From contig NZ_JPKR02000005.1 of the NCBI RefSeq assembly GCF_000757425.2, forward strand, positions 682,001 to 746,000: 64,000 bases of DNA, read 5' to 3'. Positions 47,122-57,397 of this stretch are shown in pieces. This DNA is from Tatumella morbirosei. GTDB lineage: Bacteria; Pseudomonadota; Gammaproteobacteria; Enterobacterales; Enterobacteriaceae. Numbering within the stretch: the first letter of the stretch is position 1; each line of letters begins with the position of its first letter. The notes beneath the pieces were generated by a model, which saw only the letters and a program-made list of their open reading frames with translations, had not been told where the DNA came from and ran no database searches. Made by a program: the position numbers and the translations under genes.

Positions 47122-47922
47122 GTGAAAAAAATACTACTATCTTCGGCCCTTATTGCATCAGCCTTATTACTCAGTGCCTGTAAGCAGGACGACCAGAACA
47201 GTATCAAGGTCGCGATTAACGCCGGCCCGGACCAGCAGATTTGGGATACGGTGAAACAGGTCGCTAAAGATAAATATCATCTGGATGTGAATGTCATTAC
47301 CTTTAATGACTATGTGCAACCGAATGAGGCACTGCTGAATAAAGATGTTGATGCCAATGCCTTCCAGAGTGTGCCGTATCTGGAAATGCAGGAGAAAGAG
47401 CGGGGCTATCCGTTTGTAATCCTCGGCAATACCTTTATCTTCCCGATTGCTGCTTATTCCTCGAAAATCAAAAATATTAAAGATTTGCCGGATGGCGCGA
47501 CGGTCACTATCTCCAATGAAGCGACCACACTTGGCCGTAGCCTGCTGCTGTTGCAGTCTCAGGGACTGATTAAGGTGAAACCTGAGGCGGGTCTGCTGCC
47601 CACAGTACTGGATATTACGGCGAATCCGAAGAAGCTGAATTTTGTGCTGGTGGATACTCCACAGCTGACCCGGACCCTGGATGATCCTAAAGTTTACCTG
47701 TCGGTCATCAATAATAATTTTGCCTCTCAGGCCGGGTTATCTGCTTCTAAAGACGGATTATTTATGGAAGGTAAAGCCTCTCCGTATCTGAACGTGTTGG
47801 TTGCCCGTAAAGACAATGTCGGAGAGAAAAAGCTTCAGGAACTGAAACAAGCCTTCCAGTCACAGGAAGTGCTTGATAAAGCAAATCAAATCTATAAAGG
47901 CGATATTATTAAAGCCTGGTAA
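47122..47922 (+). CDS. nlpA: NlpA/MetQ-family lipoprotein
   Basis: A 266-residue lipoprotein, lipobox LSAC (Cys near 19). Residues GNTFIFPIAAYS, NEATTLGRSLLLLQ and LLPTVLDITANPK match NlpA/MetQ methionine-binding proteins; the ending GDIIKAW resembles NlpA. GTG 47122 follows AGGGAGAG. No metN or metI is adjacent, so it is an orphan binding protein, as nlpA is in E. coli. Its place among sulfur genes fits uptake of methionine or a related thioether. Confidence 0.8.
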   Translation: MKKILLSSALIASALLLSACKQDDQNSIKVAINAGPDQQIWDTVKQVAKDKYHLDVNVITFNDYVQPNEALLNKDVDANAFQSVPYLEMQEKERGYPFVILGNTFIFPIAAYSSKIKNIKDLPDGATVTISNEATTLGRSLLLLQSQGLIKVKPEAGLLPTVLDITANPKKLNFVLVDTPQLTRTLDDPKVYLSVINNNFASQAGLSASKDGLFMEGKASPYLNVLVARKDNVGEKKLQELKQAFQSQEVLDKANQIYKGDIIKAW

Positions 47923-47933
47923 TTTCGGGGCTG

Positions 47934-47955
47934 CCGGCAGCGGACCTGCTGCCGG
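47934..47955. terminator. Hairpin after nlpA
   Basis: CCGGCAGC-GGACCT-GCTGCCGG, perfect eight-base arms, 12 bp after the nlpA stop. No T-run, so termination is only probable. Confidence 0.5.
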
Positions 47956-48047
47956 TCAGAGTGTCCGTATTAACCTCTGTTTATGGCAATCCCGGTTTCC
48001 GGAGCTTCCGGTCCGGGTTTACCAGTCTGCGCATCCTCGCCGGCTCA

Positions 48048-49165
48048 TCACTGAGTTATCCAGAATACTCCGGATGTTTTTAATCCCATAAAATGCTGAT
48101 GGACATAGGCCAGGTCAGCTTCAGGATCAATATCTTTAAACAATTGCGGATGCAGGAATTTGGCGATTTCCTCCACTGCAATGATATTGGAAGGCAGATC
48201 ATAGAACTGGTGATAGAGAGCCAGGACCTGATGTTTTGTACCGCCTGGAGTACGTTGAAGCCGGTGCGATTCATCAGGGCTGCCAGCTTTTTATGCGCCA
48301 GAGCCGGATCCTGCAGATAACCAAGGGGAACCGAGGCCGATGCTTTGCGGTCATTCTTCCAGTCAGCACCGGTCAGCAGATAAAAATCAGGGTTCAGGGT
48401 GATAATTTTTTCCAGGCTGACATCTCCCCCCATACCGCTAAATAATGTCCCCCCCAGGTTGTTGCCCCCGGCCGCCTGAACAAATTCTCCCAGGCTTCCC
48501 TGGCCAAAGGTGCTGCAACAAAAATCACCCAGAATTCCGGCACTGCGCTCAATAAACACCGTAGGAATTTGTTGCGGGCTGAGAGTGGCAACCCGCTGGC
48601 TTATCAGGACGGCCCGTTGTCGGTAAAAATTCAGAAACTGGCGGGTATTGGCTTGCTGATGAAAAACCTGCCCCAGTAATTCGATACTTCGGGCACTGTT
48701 TTGCAGTGGTTTTTGCCGAAAATCGATAAAAATATACGGGATATGCAGGTTATCCAGCCGGCTAAGAACCCCTTCATCTTTCAGCTTCTCCAGCAGACCT
48801 ATATCGAAAATCACCAGATCGGCATGCATGGCGACGGCATTTTCAGCATCAAAGGTGGTGGTATAGGGATTAGAGAAGGTCGGAATTTTTTTTAGTGCCG
48901 GAAAGTTCCCGGCAAATGCGGCCATGATATCCGGTGATTTTTTTTGCAGGGAGTTATCCCATGCCGCAATACTGGCTGAAGGATCGCCGTGAAACACAAT
49001 GCTCATCGCTTCAATTGCACGGGCATCTGCCAGCATCACATGATGCGGCACCTGTGGCAGATTAACTTTCCTGCCCAGCACATCCGTCACTGTCCCGGCC
49101 TGTACCTGGTGCCCAAGCGTGATTAACAGAGTAAGGAGGTAAATGAGTCTGGTCGCAATTTTCAT
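48048..49165 (-). pseudogene. Iron-siderophore-type binding protein, frameshifted
   Basis: A periplasmic binding protein of the FepB/BtuF fold (COG0614): signal peptide MKIATRLIYLLTLL.., mature start VTDVLGRKVNLPQVPHHV, then ADLVIFDIG and a central FGQGSLGEFVQAAGGNNLGG block. Near 48236-48239 a short A run (T4 on the plus strand) appears to have lost one base. The true C-terminus, KHQVLALYHQFYDLP through HPQLFKDIDPEADL to TSGVFWITQ, continues in the next frame to a TGA at 48048. Restored length is about 372 residues. No TonB receptor or permease lies nearby. Confidence 0.75.
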
Positions 49166-49438
49166 GGGTATTGTTTGCCTGCCGGTGAACATGTCTGTAG
49201 TGATAAGAAACACCGTTATGATTAATTAACAAAACAATAGATGAAAGTTGTTTATGAGCAGGACGAGTGGAATTTGGTTAATTGATGTTTCAGCGGGGTA
49301 AGTGAATGGAGTTTATGCATTAGTTTAGCTGTAATTTTTATTAGGATTAAATTTTATATCAGATAATTAATTGATATTTATATTGTCTGTTTGTTCTCTC
49401 TATTATGCCCGCTGATTTTTAAACGCGGACAGAGAGAT

Positions 49439-50488
49439 ATGGCACTAAAATTTTCAACCTGGGCAACCAGTACTTCCGGGGGGTTTTTGCGCTCGGGCGT
49501 AGAGCAGGTGACTGACTGGAGCTATGAATATAATCTGGCATTAACCCAGGCGGCAGAAGCTGCCGGATTCTTTGGTGTCTTATTTCCTACCCGTTACAGC
49601 GCTCCTCATACCCAACAGAACCAGGCCGATGGTCAGTTAGACCCGCTGACTCTGGCCGCCGCTGTTGCGGTACAAACGCATTCTATCCGGTTAATCACGG
49701 CTGTATTACCTGGTTTTGTTCCTCCGGCAACCATGGCAAAAATAGGTGCAACCTTAGACCATATTAGTCGGGGCCGTTGGCACATCAATCTGGTTTCCGG
49801 CTGGTTCAAACAGGAACAGGAAAACCTGAGCGTGCCATGGGTTGACCATGAACAGCGCTATAAACGTTCTGAAGAATACTTGCAGGTACTTCAGGGGCTC
49901 TGGCAACAGGAAAATTTCAGCCTGGCAGGCCAGCATTACAGTATAAAAAATAGCACGATGCGTCCGTCTCCCTCTCAGAAACCTTACCCAGCCATATTTC
50001 AGGGAGGTAATTCCGGTGATGCTCAGGAAATGGCTGGGAAATATTCTGACTGGTATTTTATTAATGGTGCACCTGTTGAGCGGCTGCAACAGCAAATAGA
50101 CGCGGTCAACAAGGTGGCTCACCCTCTCGGACGTATCGTGAAATTTTCTGTTAATGCATTTGTAATTGCCAGAGAAACCGAAGAGCAAGCCAGGGCTGAA
50201 TATGAAGAGATTATTGCGGCCGCGGATGAATCTGCAATTGCACAATTTCGTGAAAAAGCCAGTGAAGCTAAGGGAATGTGGCAGTCGGATGCAAGTATCG
50301 ATAGTTTTGTGGCGAATAATGAAGGGTTACGCACCGGACTGATCGGGTCCTATCAACAGGTTGCCAGCCGTCTGCGCGATATTGAACGGGCGGGAATTGA
50401 TATGGTTCTTTTGAGTTTTCGTTTCCCTCTGGAAGAAATAAAGGATTTTCAAAAGAATATCATAAGTATTTTAGATTCGACACCCTGA
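49439..50488 (+). CDS. SfnG-like flavin-dependent monooxygenase
   Basis: A 349-residue luciferase-like FMNH2-dependent monooxygenase. It resembles dimethylsulfone monooxygenase SfnG and alkanesulfonate monooxygenase SsuD: QVTDWSYEYNLALTQ near the start, NLVSGWFKQEQ, WVDHEQRYKRSEEYL, and SDWYFINGAPVE. It would cleave a C-S bond and needs a flavin reductase, which is not in the window. AGAGA before ATG 49439 sets the start. First gene of a seven-gene unit. Confidence 0.85.
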   Translation: MALKFSTWATSTSGGFLRSGVEQVTDWSYEYNLALTQAAEAAGFFGVLFPTRYSAPHTQQNQADGQLDPLTLAAAVAVQTHSIRLITAVLPGFVPPATMAKIGATLDHISRGRWHINLVSGWFKQEQENLSVPWVDHEQRYKRSEEYLQVLQGLWQQENFSLAGQHYSIKNSTMRPSPSQKPYPAIFQGGNSGDAQEMAGKYSDWYFINGAPVERLQQQIDAVNKVAHPLGRIVKFSVNAFVIARETEEQARAEYEEIIAAADESAIAQFREKASEAKGMWQSDASIDSFVANNEGLRTGLIGSYQQVASRLRDIERAGIDMVLLSFRFPLEEIKDFQKNIISILDSTP

Positions 50489-50516
50489 ATAAATAAACCT
50501 GTCTAAGAGATAAATA

Positions 50517-51341
50517 ATGATAAAGTTGAATACATCCCCTAAAACTGCACTGGCAATTATTCTGGCAGCGACTTTCGTTCTATCCGGATGCGATGATAAA
50601 AAAGATAACTCACCGAAAAATAATTCACAGGATAACTCACAAACTATATTACGGGTGGGAACATCAGGTGCCTATCCTCCTTTTGAATCGCGGGATGCGA
50701 ATGGCAATCTGGTCGGTTTTGATGTCGATGTACTCAACGCGATAGGTAAAAAACTTAATTATAAAATTGAATGGACTACCGCTGAGTTTAGTGGCTTGTT
50801 TGGTATGCTGGATACTCACCGTATTGATACTATTGCCAACCTGGTTTCAGTCACTCCTGAACGGCAGAAGAAATATCTTTTTTCTAAAGATTATGCCTAT
50901 GACGGGGCACAGTTAGTCGTCAAAAAAGACAGCAATATCCAAAATCTTTCTGACCTTAAAGGAAAAGTTCTGGGGGCTATGCTGGGGAATGATTTACAGC
51001 AATACGCAGCTCAGTGGGATGCTTCGCATGGTAATCCGTTTACCATAAAAACGTATCAGGATAACAGCGGTGTCTATGACGATGTGGTTAACGGGCGACT
51101 TGACGCCTTTATCGACAGCGAAATTACAGCACTGGTACAAATTAAAGCGAAAAACCTGCCATTAAAAATTGCTTCAGATAAAAAACTTTACACCATCGAA
51201 CAGGCCTTTCCGTTCCGTAAAGATGATAAAGATCAGGCCTTTGTCACTAAATTTAATCAGGCTTTAGATGAGCTTTCCAAAGACGGAACTCTGACCCGGC
51301 TTTCAGTCCAGTGGCTGGGTAAAGATATTACTCATCCATAA
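50517..51341 (+). CDS. Polar amino acid/cystine-type binding lipoprotein
   Basis: A 274-residue family-3 solute-binding protein, lipid-anchored (LSGC, Cys25). The region LRVGTSGAYPPFESRDANG and GFDVDVLNAIGKKL is typical of cystine (FliY/TcyA) and polar amino acid binders. Its permease and ATPase lie at the far end of the same unit, separated by enzyme genes, so the imported compound is presumably what those enzymes process. Confidence 0.88.
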   Translation: MIKLNTSPKTALAIILAATFVLSGCDDKKDNSPKNNSQDNSQTILRVGTSGAYPPFESRDANGNLVGFDVDVLNAIGKKLNYKIEWTTAEFSGLFGMLDTHRIDTIANLVSVTPERQKKYLFSKDYAYDGAQLVVKKDSNIQNLSDLKGKVLGAMLGNDLQQYAAQWDASHGNPFTIKTYQDNSGVYDDVVNGRLDAFIDSEITALVQIKAKNLPLKIASDKKLYTIEQAFPFRKDDKDQAFVTKFNQALDELSKDGTLTRLSVQWLGKDITHP

Positions 51342-51372
51342 CAGCAAATTATTTTTACCGGGACGGAGATAA

Positions 51373-52551
51373 GTGATGAGCCATTTAGCTGACACAGAAA
51401 GCATTATTGAAAATCTGACCAGCCAGCTCTCTGCAACAGCTGTTGAAAGAGATAAAAACGGCGGGTTGGCATTAGATGAAGTGGAATTATTACGTGATAG
51501 CGGGCTGTTGTCTTTAATTATCAGCCGTGAATACGGCGGCCAGGGACTGCCCTGGTCGGCAGCACTGGATGTGGTCAGGCGGCTGGCAAGGTCAGATGGC
51601 TCGCTGGCCCATCTCTATGGCTATCATTTCCTGAATCAGGTGGTTGCCAGAATCAGTGGTACTGAACAGCAGTTTGCTGAGTTGCAGCGTCAGACGGTCA
51701 TCCATCGCTGGTTTTGGGGGAATGCGAATAATTCTCTGGATAAACGAGTGACGGGACGACAGGAATCCGGCGGCTTTCGGCTGAATGGCCAGAAGAATTT
51801 TACCTCCGGTTCGCCCTACGCGGACCGGCTATTGATATCGTTCCGCAGAGAAGATCAACCGGACACCATCGTCAGAGCTGTAATTGATCCCGCTTCTCCG
51901 GGGCTGCATATCCATAATGACTGGGATTGTATCGGTCAGCGGCAAACCGGCAGTGGTACCGTCAGCTATCAGGATGTGTTTGTTGATCAGAAGGATATTC
52001 TTACCCTTGCCCCCTCAGACCGCACATTACCCTTTAATACGTTGGGGCCGGTACTGGCACAACTTATTCTGACTCATGTTTTCCTGGGTAGCGCAGAAGG
52101 CGCATTAGCCAGTGCTGCAGAATATACCCGCGAACAATCCCGACCGTGGCACACCTCAGGCGTCGACCAGGCTCAGGATGATCGGTTGATCCAACGGCGA
52201 TATGGCGAATTTGCAGCACAGCTCGAAGCATTCTCCAGTCTCGCAGACAGGGCCACGGCTGAGTTTGATCAGGCCTTTGAGAGGGGCCTGTCTTTGAATG
52301 ATGTCCAGCGTGGTGAAACAGCCTACCTTGTTGCGGCGGCGAATGTTTTTGGCGGCAAGGTTGCTCTGGAAATTTGTGGCGGCATTTTCGACGTGATGGG
52401 TGCCAGGGCAACAGCCTCACGCTATGGATTTGATCGCTTCTGGCGCAATGTTCGTACTCATACTTTACATAATCCGGCTGAGTATAAGTTACTAACTTTG
52501 GGGCGCTATGCGCTGACAGGACAGTTGCCTGAACCCGGGTTTTATTCTTAA
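51373..52551 (+). CDS. Acyl-CoA dehydrogenase-fold monooxygenase (SfnB/DszC-like)
   Basis: A 392-residue flavoprotein of the acyl-CoA dehydrogenase fold. SREYGGQGLPWSAAL and LRLARSDGSLAHL-type patterns, FTSGSPYADRLL and the C-terminal ARATASRYGFDRFWRN are those of SfnB and DszC-type group D monooxygenases that oxidise sulfur compounds. It therefore probably oxygenates the S or N of the imported substrate with reduced flavin. Confidence 0.82.
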   Translation: MMSHLADTESIIENLTSQLSATAVERDKNGGLALDEVELLRDSGLLSLIISREYGGQGLPWSAALDVVRRLARSDGSLAHLYGYHFLNQVVARISGTEQQFAELQRQTVIHRWFWGNANNSLDKRVTGRQESGGFRLNGQKNFTSGSPYADRLLISFRREDQPDTIVRAVIDPASPGLHIHNDWDCIGQRQTGSGTVSYQDVFVDQKDILTLAPSDRTLPFNTLGPVLAQLILTHVFLGSAEGALASAAEYTREQSRPWHTSGVDQAQDDRLIQRRYGEFAAQLEAFSSLADRATAEFDQAFERGLSLNDVQRGETAYLVAAANVFGGKVALEICGGIFDVMGARATASRYGFDRFWRNVRTHTLHNPAEYKLLTLGRYALTGQLPEPGFYS

Positions 52552-52561
52552 GAGCGACATT

Positions 52562-53479
52562 ATGCACTACAGACGATTAGGTAAAACAGAACGAAAGGTA
52601 TCAGTAGTCGGTGTAGGGACCTGGCAATTTGGTGGTGAATGGGGACGTCCTTTCTCGCAGTCGGAAGTGGATGCCATTCTGGATACCGCCGCCGGGGAAG
52701 GGATCAATCTGATTGATACCGCAGAGTGCTATGGAGATCATCTGTCAGAACAACTGATTGGTAATTACCTGTCACGCAGACAGCGTGACAACTGGCTGAT
52801 TGCCACCAAGTTTGGTCACCATTTCACTGGTAACTTTGACCGGCAAGCCGAATGGCAACCGGCCAGTGTCTTGCGTCAACTGGAAGACTCTCTACGCGCC
52901 CTGAAGACCGAGCGCATTGATTTATACCAGTTCCATTCCGGCAGTGATGAGGTCTTTTTTAATGATGAACTCTGGCAATTACTTGCGGATCAGCAACGTG
53001 CCGGCAAGATAGGTCATTTAGGGATCTCGGTGGCTAAAGAAGGTAATGCGAAGCAGGTGGCTGCCGCCGCCGGTGTAGGGGCTGAAGTTATCCAGCTGGT
53101 GTATAACCGGCTTGACCAGCGTGCTGTGGAACAGGCTTTCCCGCTGACCAGCGAATACGATTTAGGCGTGTTGGCACGAGTTCCGTTGGCCAGTGGTTAT
53201 TTGAGTGGCAAATATCAGCCGGATGCCGTGTTTGCTGCTGATGATGTCCGTAGCCGGCATGATGCTGAAGAAACCACGCAATTGCTTCTTCAGGTCGCGG
53301 AGATCAGACAGCAAGAGGTTCCGGAAGGTATTCCGCTGTCTCGCTGGGCGTTGGCCTGGTGCCTAACCAATCCGTCTGTGGCGGGTGTGATTCCGGGATG
53401 CAAGAGCCCGCAACAGGTCACCGAAAATGCCAGGGCGACAGAACTGATTGATGAATTTGGACACTGGGTGGAATTCTGA
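52562..53479 (+). CDS. Aldo/keto reductase
   Basis: A 305-residue AKR. The tetrad is visible: Asp and Tyr in IDTAECYG, Lys in ATKFGHH and His in YQFHSGSDE. The C-terminal PGCKSPQQVTENA binds NADP(H). It likely reduces an aldehyde or ketone released by the oxygenases or by the downstream oxidase. Its TGA overlaps the ATG of the next gene by one base. Confidence 0.87.
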   Translation: MHYRRLGKTERKVSVVGVGTWQFGGEWGRPFSQSEVDAILDTAAGEGINLIDTAECYGDHLSEQLIGNYLSRRQRDNWLIATKFGHHFTGNFDRQAEWQPASVLRQLEDSLRALKTERIDLYQFHSGSDEVFFNDELWQLLADQQRAGKIGHLGISVAKEGNAKQVAAAAGVGAEVIQLVYNRLDQRAVEQAFPLTSEYDLGVLARVPLASGYLSGKYQPDAVFAADDVRSRHDAEETTQLLLQVAEIRQQEVPEGIPLSRWALAWCLTNPSVAGVIPGCKSPQQVTENARATELIDEFGHWVEF

Positions 53480-54606
53480 TGAAAGTTGCTGTGATTGGCC
53501 TGGGAGCGATGGGGAGTATGACACTCTGGCAACTGGCGCAAGCCGGGGTCAGTGTTGACGGTTTTGAGCAATTTGGCCTGGGCAGTGAACGGAGTGGTAT
53601 TGGCGGAGAAAGTCGCCTGTTTCGTACTGCCTATAAAGAAGGGGCGCATTATGTCCCGTTGCTAAAACGCTCCAGACAACTCTGGCAGTCGCTGGAGCAG
53701 CAGACCGGGACATCGTTATTAACGCTGTGCGGCGGATTGACGATCGGTCAGGAAGATGATGATGGCATCAGTAAAGTCCTGCAGAGTATCCGCCAGTTTG
53801 ATATTGCCCATCAGCGACCTGAGCCGGAGCAGGCGAGACGTCTCTATCCCGGGCATCGTTTTCATGATGATGAAATAGTTATTTTTGATCAGGAATCGGG
53901 ATATTTACGTCCGGAGCTGGCAGTCACCACCGCGCTCAGAAAGGCCGCAGATTTAGGGGCTGCCATTTATTCCCATTGCCAGGTAGAAGCGATAGATACC
54001 GACAGCCAGGGGGCTTTCATTCGTGTGAATGGCAGCCTCCGGCGCTATGATAAAGTGCTGGTGACGGCCGGCGGGTGGGTAAGAAAATTATTTCCCGTGA
54101 TGAGCGATGACATATTCGCACGTAAACTCATTCTTTCATGGTTTCCCGCCAGAGATATTTCGTGGTTTACCCCACCGCGGTTTCCGATATTTACCCGACG
54201 AACTGAGGGCTACTTTAGTTTTGGTGTGCCTTCCATCGAAGGCAGCATGGTTAAAATAGGTATCAGTACTCCCGGGCATGTTATTGCTGATATCGATAAG
54301 GAAGATTTCCGCATCACGGAAACAGAACTTGAGGCGACGCGGTATGTTATCCGGAATTTTATGAATGGCCTGTCAGAAGACCCGGTGCGTACCAGTGGTC
54401 ATCCGGATGCCTTCAGCAGTGACAAACATTGCGTGATTGGACACCCTCCGGGACAACCGGATTTGCTGCTGATGAGTGGCTTCTCCGGACACGGGTTTAA
54501 ATTAGCGCCTGCCATGGGCGAAATTGCTATGCAGATGCTTTGTGAGAAGCGGTTAACACTGTCTGTCGACGAGTTTTCTCTGCAACGACTGAACCTGTTT
54601 CGCTAA
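53479..54606 (+). CDS. FAD-dependent amine oxidase, SolA/sarcosine-oxidase family
   Basis: A 375-residue DAO-family flavoenzyme: GLGAMGSM dinucleotide motif at the N-terminus, GIGGESRLFRTAYKEG, and the C-terminal SGFSGHGFKLAPAMGE. It aligns well to N-methyltryptophan oxidase SolA. The Cys that carries covalent flavin in SolA/MSOX is replaced (region SGHPDAFSSD), so FAD should be non-covalent. It would oxidise a secondary or primary amine to an imine or aldehyde, giving a substrate for the aldo/keto reductase. Confidence 0.82.
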   Translation: MKVAVIGLGAMGSMTLWQLAQAGVSVDGFEQFGLGSERSGIGGESRLFRTAYKEGAHYVPLLKRSRQLWQSLEQQTGTSLLTLCGGLTIGQEDDDGISKVLQSIRQFDIAHQRPEPEQARRLYPGHRFHDDEIVIFDQESGYLRPELAVTTALRKAADLGAAIYSHCQVEAIDTDSQGAFIRVNGSLRRYDKVLVTAGGWVRKLFPVMSDDIFARKLILSWFPARDISWFTPPRFPIFTRRTEGYFSFGVPSIEGSMVKIGISTPGHVIADIDKEDFRITETELEATRYVIRNFMNGLSEDPVRTSGHPDAFSSDKHCVIGHPPGQPDLLLMSGFSGHGFKLAPAMGEIAMQMLCEKRLTLSVDEFSLQRLNLFR

Positions 54607-54619
54607 CCAGGGGTATATT

Positions 54620-55294
54620 ATGCATCTTGATTTTCATTATCTCATCAATATTATTCCGCAGTTGCTGAAGTATTTACCGATAGTGCTTTTTATTGCCTTC
54701 TGCTCTTTTTTCTTTGCCGTGGTTATCGGGATTATTTTTTCGATAATTATTGAAAGAAAAATTCCGGTTATATATTACATCACCCTGGTGCTGGTCTCTT
54801 TTTTCCGGGGAGTACCGTCCCTGGTTCAGATATTTATTCTTTATTTCGGATTGCCCCAGTTAGTACCGGCGTTAAGTTCAATTAATGCAATGACGGCCGT
54901 GATCATGGCCCTGAGTATCCGAAATGCCGCCTATCTTTCTGAGGTCTTTCGCTCAGCCCTGATCTCGGTGGACCCGGGACAATATGAGGCGGCATTATCG
55001 GTCAGTATGACGCGCCGCCAGGCTTACTGGAAAGTTATTTTCCCTCAGGCGGCCCGGATTGCCATTCCGCCGTCGGGTACCTTCTTAATTATGATCCTGA
55101 AAGATACCTCGCTGGCTTTTACTATTGGGGTGGTGGATATGTTCGCTCAGGCAAAACTTATGGCTGCGGCCAGTTATAATTTTCTTGAATCCTATCTGGC
55201 GATTGGCCTGATTTATTGGGTGCTGACCGTTGTTATTTCATTACTTCAGTCAGTACTGGAGAAATATATCAGTAGGCCTTACCGGAGAGTGTAG
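54620..55294 (+). CDS. Polar amino acid/cystine-type ABC permease
   Basis: A 224-residue HisM/TcyB-type permease with about five membrane segments. FFRGVPSLVQIFILYFGLP and the EAA loop YEAALSVSMTRRQAYWKVIFP are diagnostic of the polar amino acid family. It works with the binding protein at 50517-51341 and the following ATPase. Confidence 0.9.
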   Translation: MHLDFHYLINIIPQLLKYLPIVLFIAFCSFFFAVVIGIIFSIIIERKIPVIYYITLVLVSFFRGVPSLVQIFILYFGLPQLVPALSSINAMTAVIMALSIRNAAYLSEVFRSALISVDPGQYEAALSVSMTRRQAYWKVIFPQAARIAIPPSGTFLIMILKDTSLAFTIGVVDMFAQAKLMAAASYNFLESYLAIGLIYWVLTVVISLLQSVLEKYISRPYRRV

Positions 55295-55297
55295 ATA

Positions 55298-56047
55298 ATG
55301 ATAACTGTTGAAAATTTATCTAAGAGTTATGGCCCGCACTCAATTTTTGAACGGCTAAATCTGGAAGTCGCTGAAGGGGAGGTGATTGCTGTTATTGGTC
55401 CATCAGGGTCGGGTAAGTCGACGCTGTTACGTTGCCTTAATTTGCTGGAACTTCCTGATGCCGGACACATTGCTATAGATAACGTCGCAGTGGATGCACC
55501 AAAGATTACTGAACCACAAGCCTTGGCGCTGCGACGAAAAACCGCGATGGTCTTTCAGCATTATAATCTGTTCCGGCATTATACCGCGCTGGACAATATC
55601 AGTATTCCTTTACAACTTACGCGCGGAATGAATCGCCAGCAGGCGAACCGAATTGCCCGTCAGCAGCTTGCAGAAGTGGGATTATCAGAGAAAGCTGATG
55701 CCTATCCGGTCGCTCTTTCCGGAGGACAGCAGCAGAGGATTGCTATTGCCCGTGCCTTAGCCCTGGAGCCACAGGTGTTGCTTTTTGATGAGCCGACCTC
55801 CGCTCTTGACCCTGAACGGGTTGAAGATATTTTGTCACTGATGAGAACCCTTGCTGGCAGAAAGATGACCATGATTGTGGTGACTCATGAAATGGAGTTT
55901 GCCTTTGAGGTTGCAGATCGTGTGATCTTTATGGAACAGGGAGGGATAACAGAACAAGGGACACCGGACCAGATTTTTCGTCACCCTCAGCAACTAAGAA
56001 CCAAACAATTCGTCAATAAATATGCCCGCTATCTGGTGCGGGAATAA
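55298..56047 (+). CDS. Polar amino acid/cystine-type ABC ATPase
   Basis: A 249-residue ABC ATPase: [34 protein letters not shown] and [14 protein letters not shown], all as in GlnQ/HisP/TcyN. Last gene of the unit, three bases after the permease. Confidence 0.92.
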   Translation: MITVENLSKSYGPHSIFERLNLEVAEGEVIAVIGPSGSGKSTLLRCLNLLELPDAGHIAIDNVAVDAPKITEPQALALRRKTAMVFQHYNLFRHYTALDNISIPLQLTRGMNRQQANRIARQQLAEVGLSEKADAYPVALSGGQQQRIAIARALALEPQVLLFDEPTSALDPERVEDILSLMRTLAGRKMTMIVVTHEMEFAFEVADRVIFMEQGGITEQGTPDQIFRHPQQLRTKQFVNKYARYLVRE

Positions 56048-56097
56048 AGGATTTAAGCAAGGATTGGTCGATAGCCTGACCCCGGCGACAGGATTGT

Positions 56098-56134
56098 CCC
56101 CGGTTCTCCGCCTTCCGCTGGCGATTAACCGGGG
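56098..56134. terminator. Hairpin between convergent ABC unit and dctA
   Basis: CCCCGGTT and AACCGGGG, perfect eight-base arms around 21 bases that can fold further (CCGCCTTCCGCTGGCG). It lies between the two convergent genes and should serve both. Confidence 0.6.
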
Positions 56135-56143
56135 AAGGGGGGG

Positions 56144-57397
56144 TTATTTCCCGCCCAGCACCTGTTTCATCTGTTGCTCATCAAGTTCACCCACTCGTTT
56201 AGCGACAAACAGGGTAGCGACACCGTTTCCGACCAGGTTAGTCAGGGCACGGGCTTCTGACATAAAACGGTCAATACCCAGGATTAGCGCCAACCCGGTG
56301 ACCGGCAAAGTGCCAACCGCCGACAGGGTGGCCGCCAGGACGATAAATCCACTGCCTGTCACACCCGCAGCCCCTTTTGAAGAGAGCAGCAGTACCACCA
56401 GCAGAGTCACCTGATGCCAAATATCCATATGGCTGTTGGTCGCCTGGGCAATAAATACCGCCGCCATCGTCAGATAAATCGAGGTTCCGTCCAGGTTAAA
56501 AGAATAGCCGGTAGGGATCACCAGCCCGACCACCGATTTTTTACAGCCGACATCTTCCATTTTTTTCAGCATCCGCGGCAATACGGATTCAGAGGAGGAG
56601 GTTCCAAGGACAATCAGCAATTCTTCTTTGATATAGCCAATGAATTTGAAAATGTTGAAGCCGATGTAACGGGACACCACCCCTAGAACAATCACCACAA
56701 ACAACACACAGGTGATATAGAAACAGACGATGAGCTGACCGAGTTGTACCAGCGAGCCGACGCCGTATTTACCGATAGTAAAGGCCATGGCACCGAAGGC
56801 GCCGAGGGGCGCCAGCCGCATGATCATATTGATGATGCCAAAGATGACCTGTGAGAAATTTTCGATAACATTGAAAATCAGCGTGCCGGTATTACCCAGG
56901 CGATGCAGTGCAAAGCCAAACAGGATAGCGAACATCAGTACCTGCAGAATATTGCCGCTGGCAAAGGCGCCAATCACGCTATTCGGGATAATGTCCATAA
57001 TGAAAGACACAATTCCCTGTTGTTTCGCCTGGTTAGCGTAAGTGGTAATGGCGGACGCATCCAGACTGGCCGGGTCAATGTTCATCCCTGCGCCGGGCTG
57101 CGCAATATTTACCACAATCAGGCCAATAATCAGGGCAATAGTACTGACAATCTCAAAATACAGCAGGGCAATGGCACCGGTGCGCCCTACGGCTTTCATG
57201 CTTTCCATACCGGCAATCCCTGTCACAACTGTGCAGAAAATGACCGGAGCAATAACCATTTTTATCAGTTTGATAAAACCGTCACCTAACGGTTTCATCT
57301 GAGTGCCTATCTCAGGATAAAAGTGTCCAAGAAATACCCCGATAGCGATGGCAATAAGTACCTGGATGTAAAGGCTGCGGAACAGCGATTTTTTCAT
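56144..57397 (-). CDS. dctA: C4-dicarboxylate transporter DctA
   Basis: A 417-residue member of the glutamate/dicarboxylate:cation symporter family, close to E. coli DctA (428). Conserved [10 protein letters not shown] and [16 protein letters not shown] (substrate and Na+/H+ region) and [19 protein letters not shown] are present. It imports succinate, fumarate and malate under aerobic conditions. Confidence 0.93.
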   Translation of the reverse strand: MKKSLFRSLYIQVLIAIAIGVFLGHFYPEIGTQMKPLGDGFIKLIKMVIAPVIFCTVVTGIAGMESMKAVGRTGAIALLYFEIVSTIALIIGLIVVNIAQPGAGMNIDPASLDASAITTYANQAKQQGIVSFIMDIIPNSVIGAFASGNILQVLMFAILFGFALHRLGNTGTLIFNVIENFSQVIFGIINMIMRLAPLGAFGAMAFTIGKYGVGSLVQLGQLIVCFYITCVLFVVIVLGVVSRYIGFNIFKFIGYIKEELLIVLGTSSSESVLPRMLKKMEDVGCKKSVVGLVIPTGYSFNLDGTSIYLTMAAVFIAQATNSHMDIWHQVTLLVVLLLSSKGAAGVTGSGFIVLAATLSAVGTLPVTGLALILGIDRFMSEARALTNLVGNGVATLFVAKRVGELDEQQMKQVLGGK

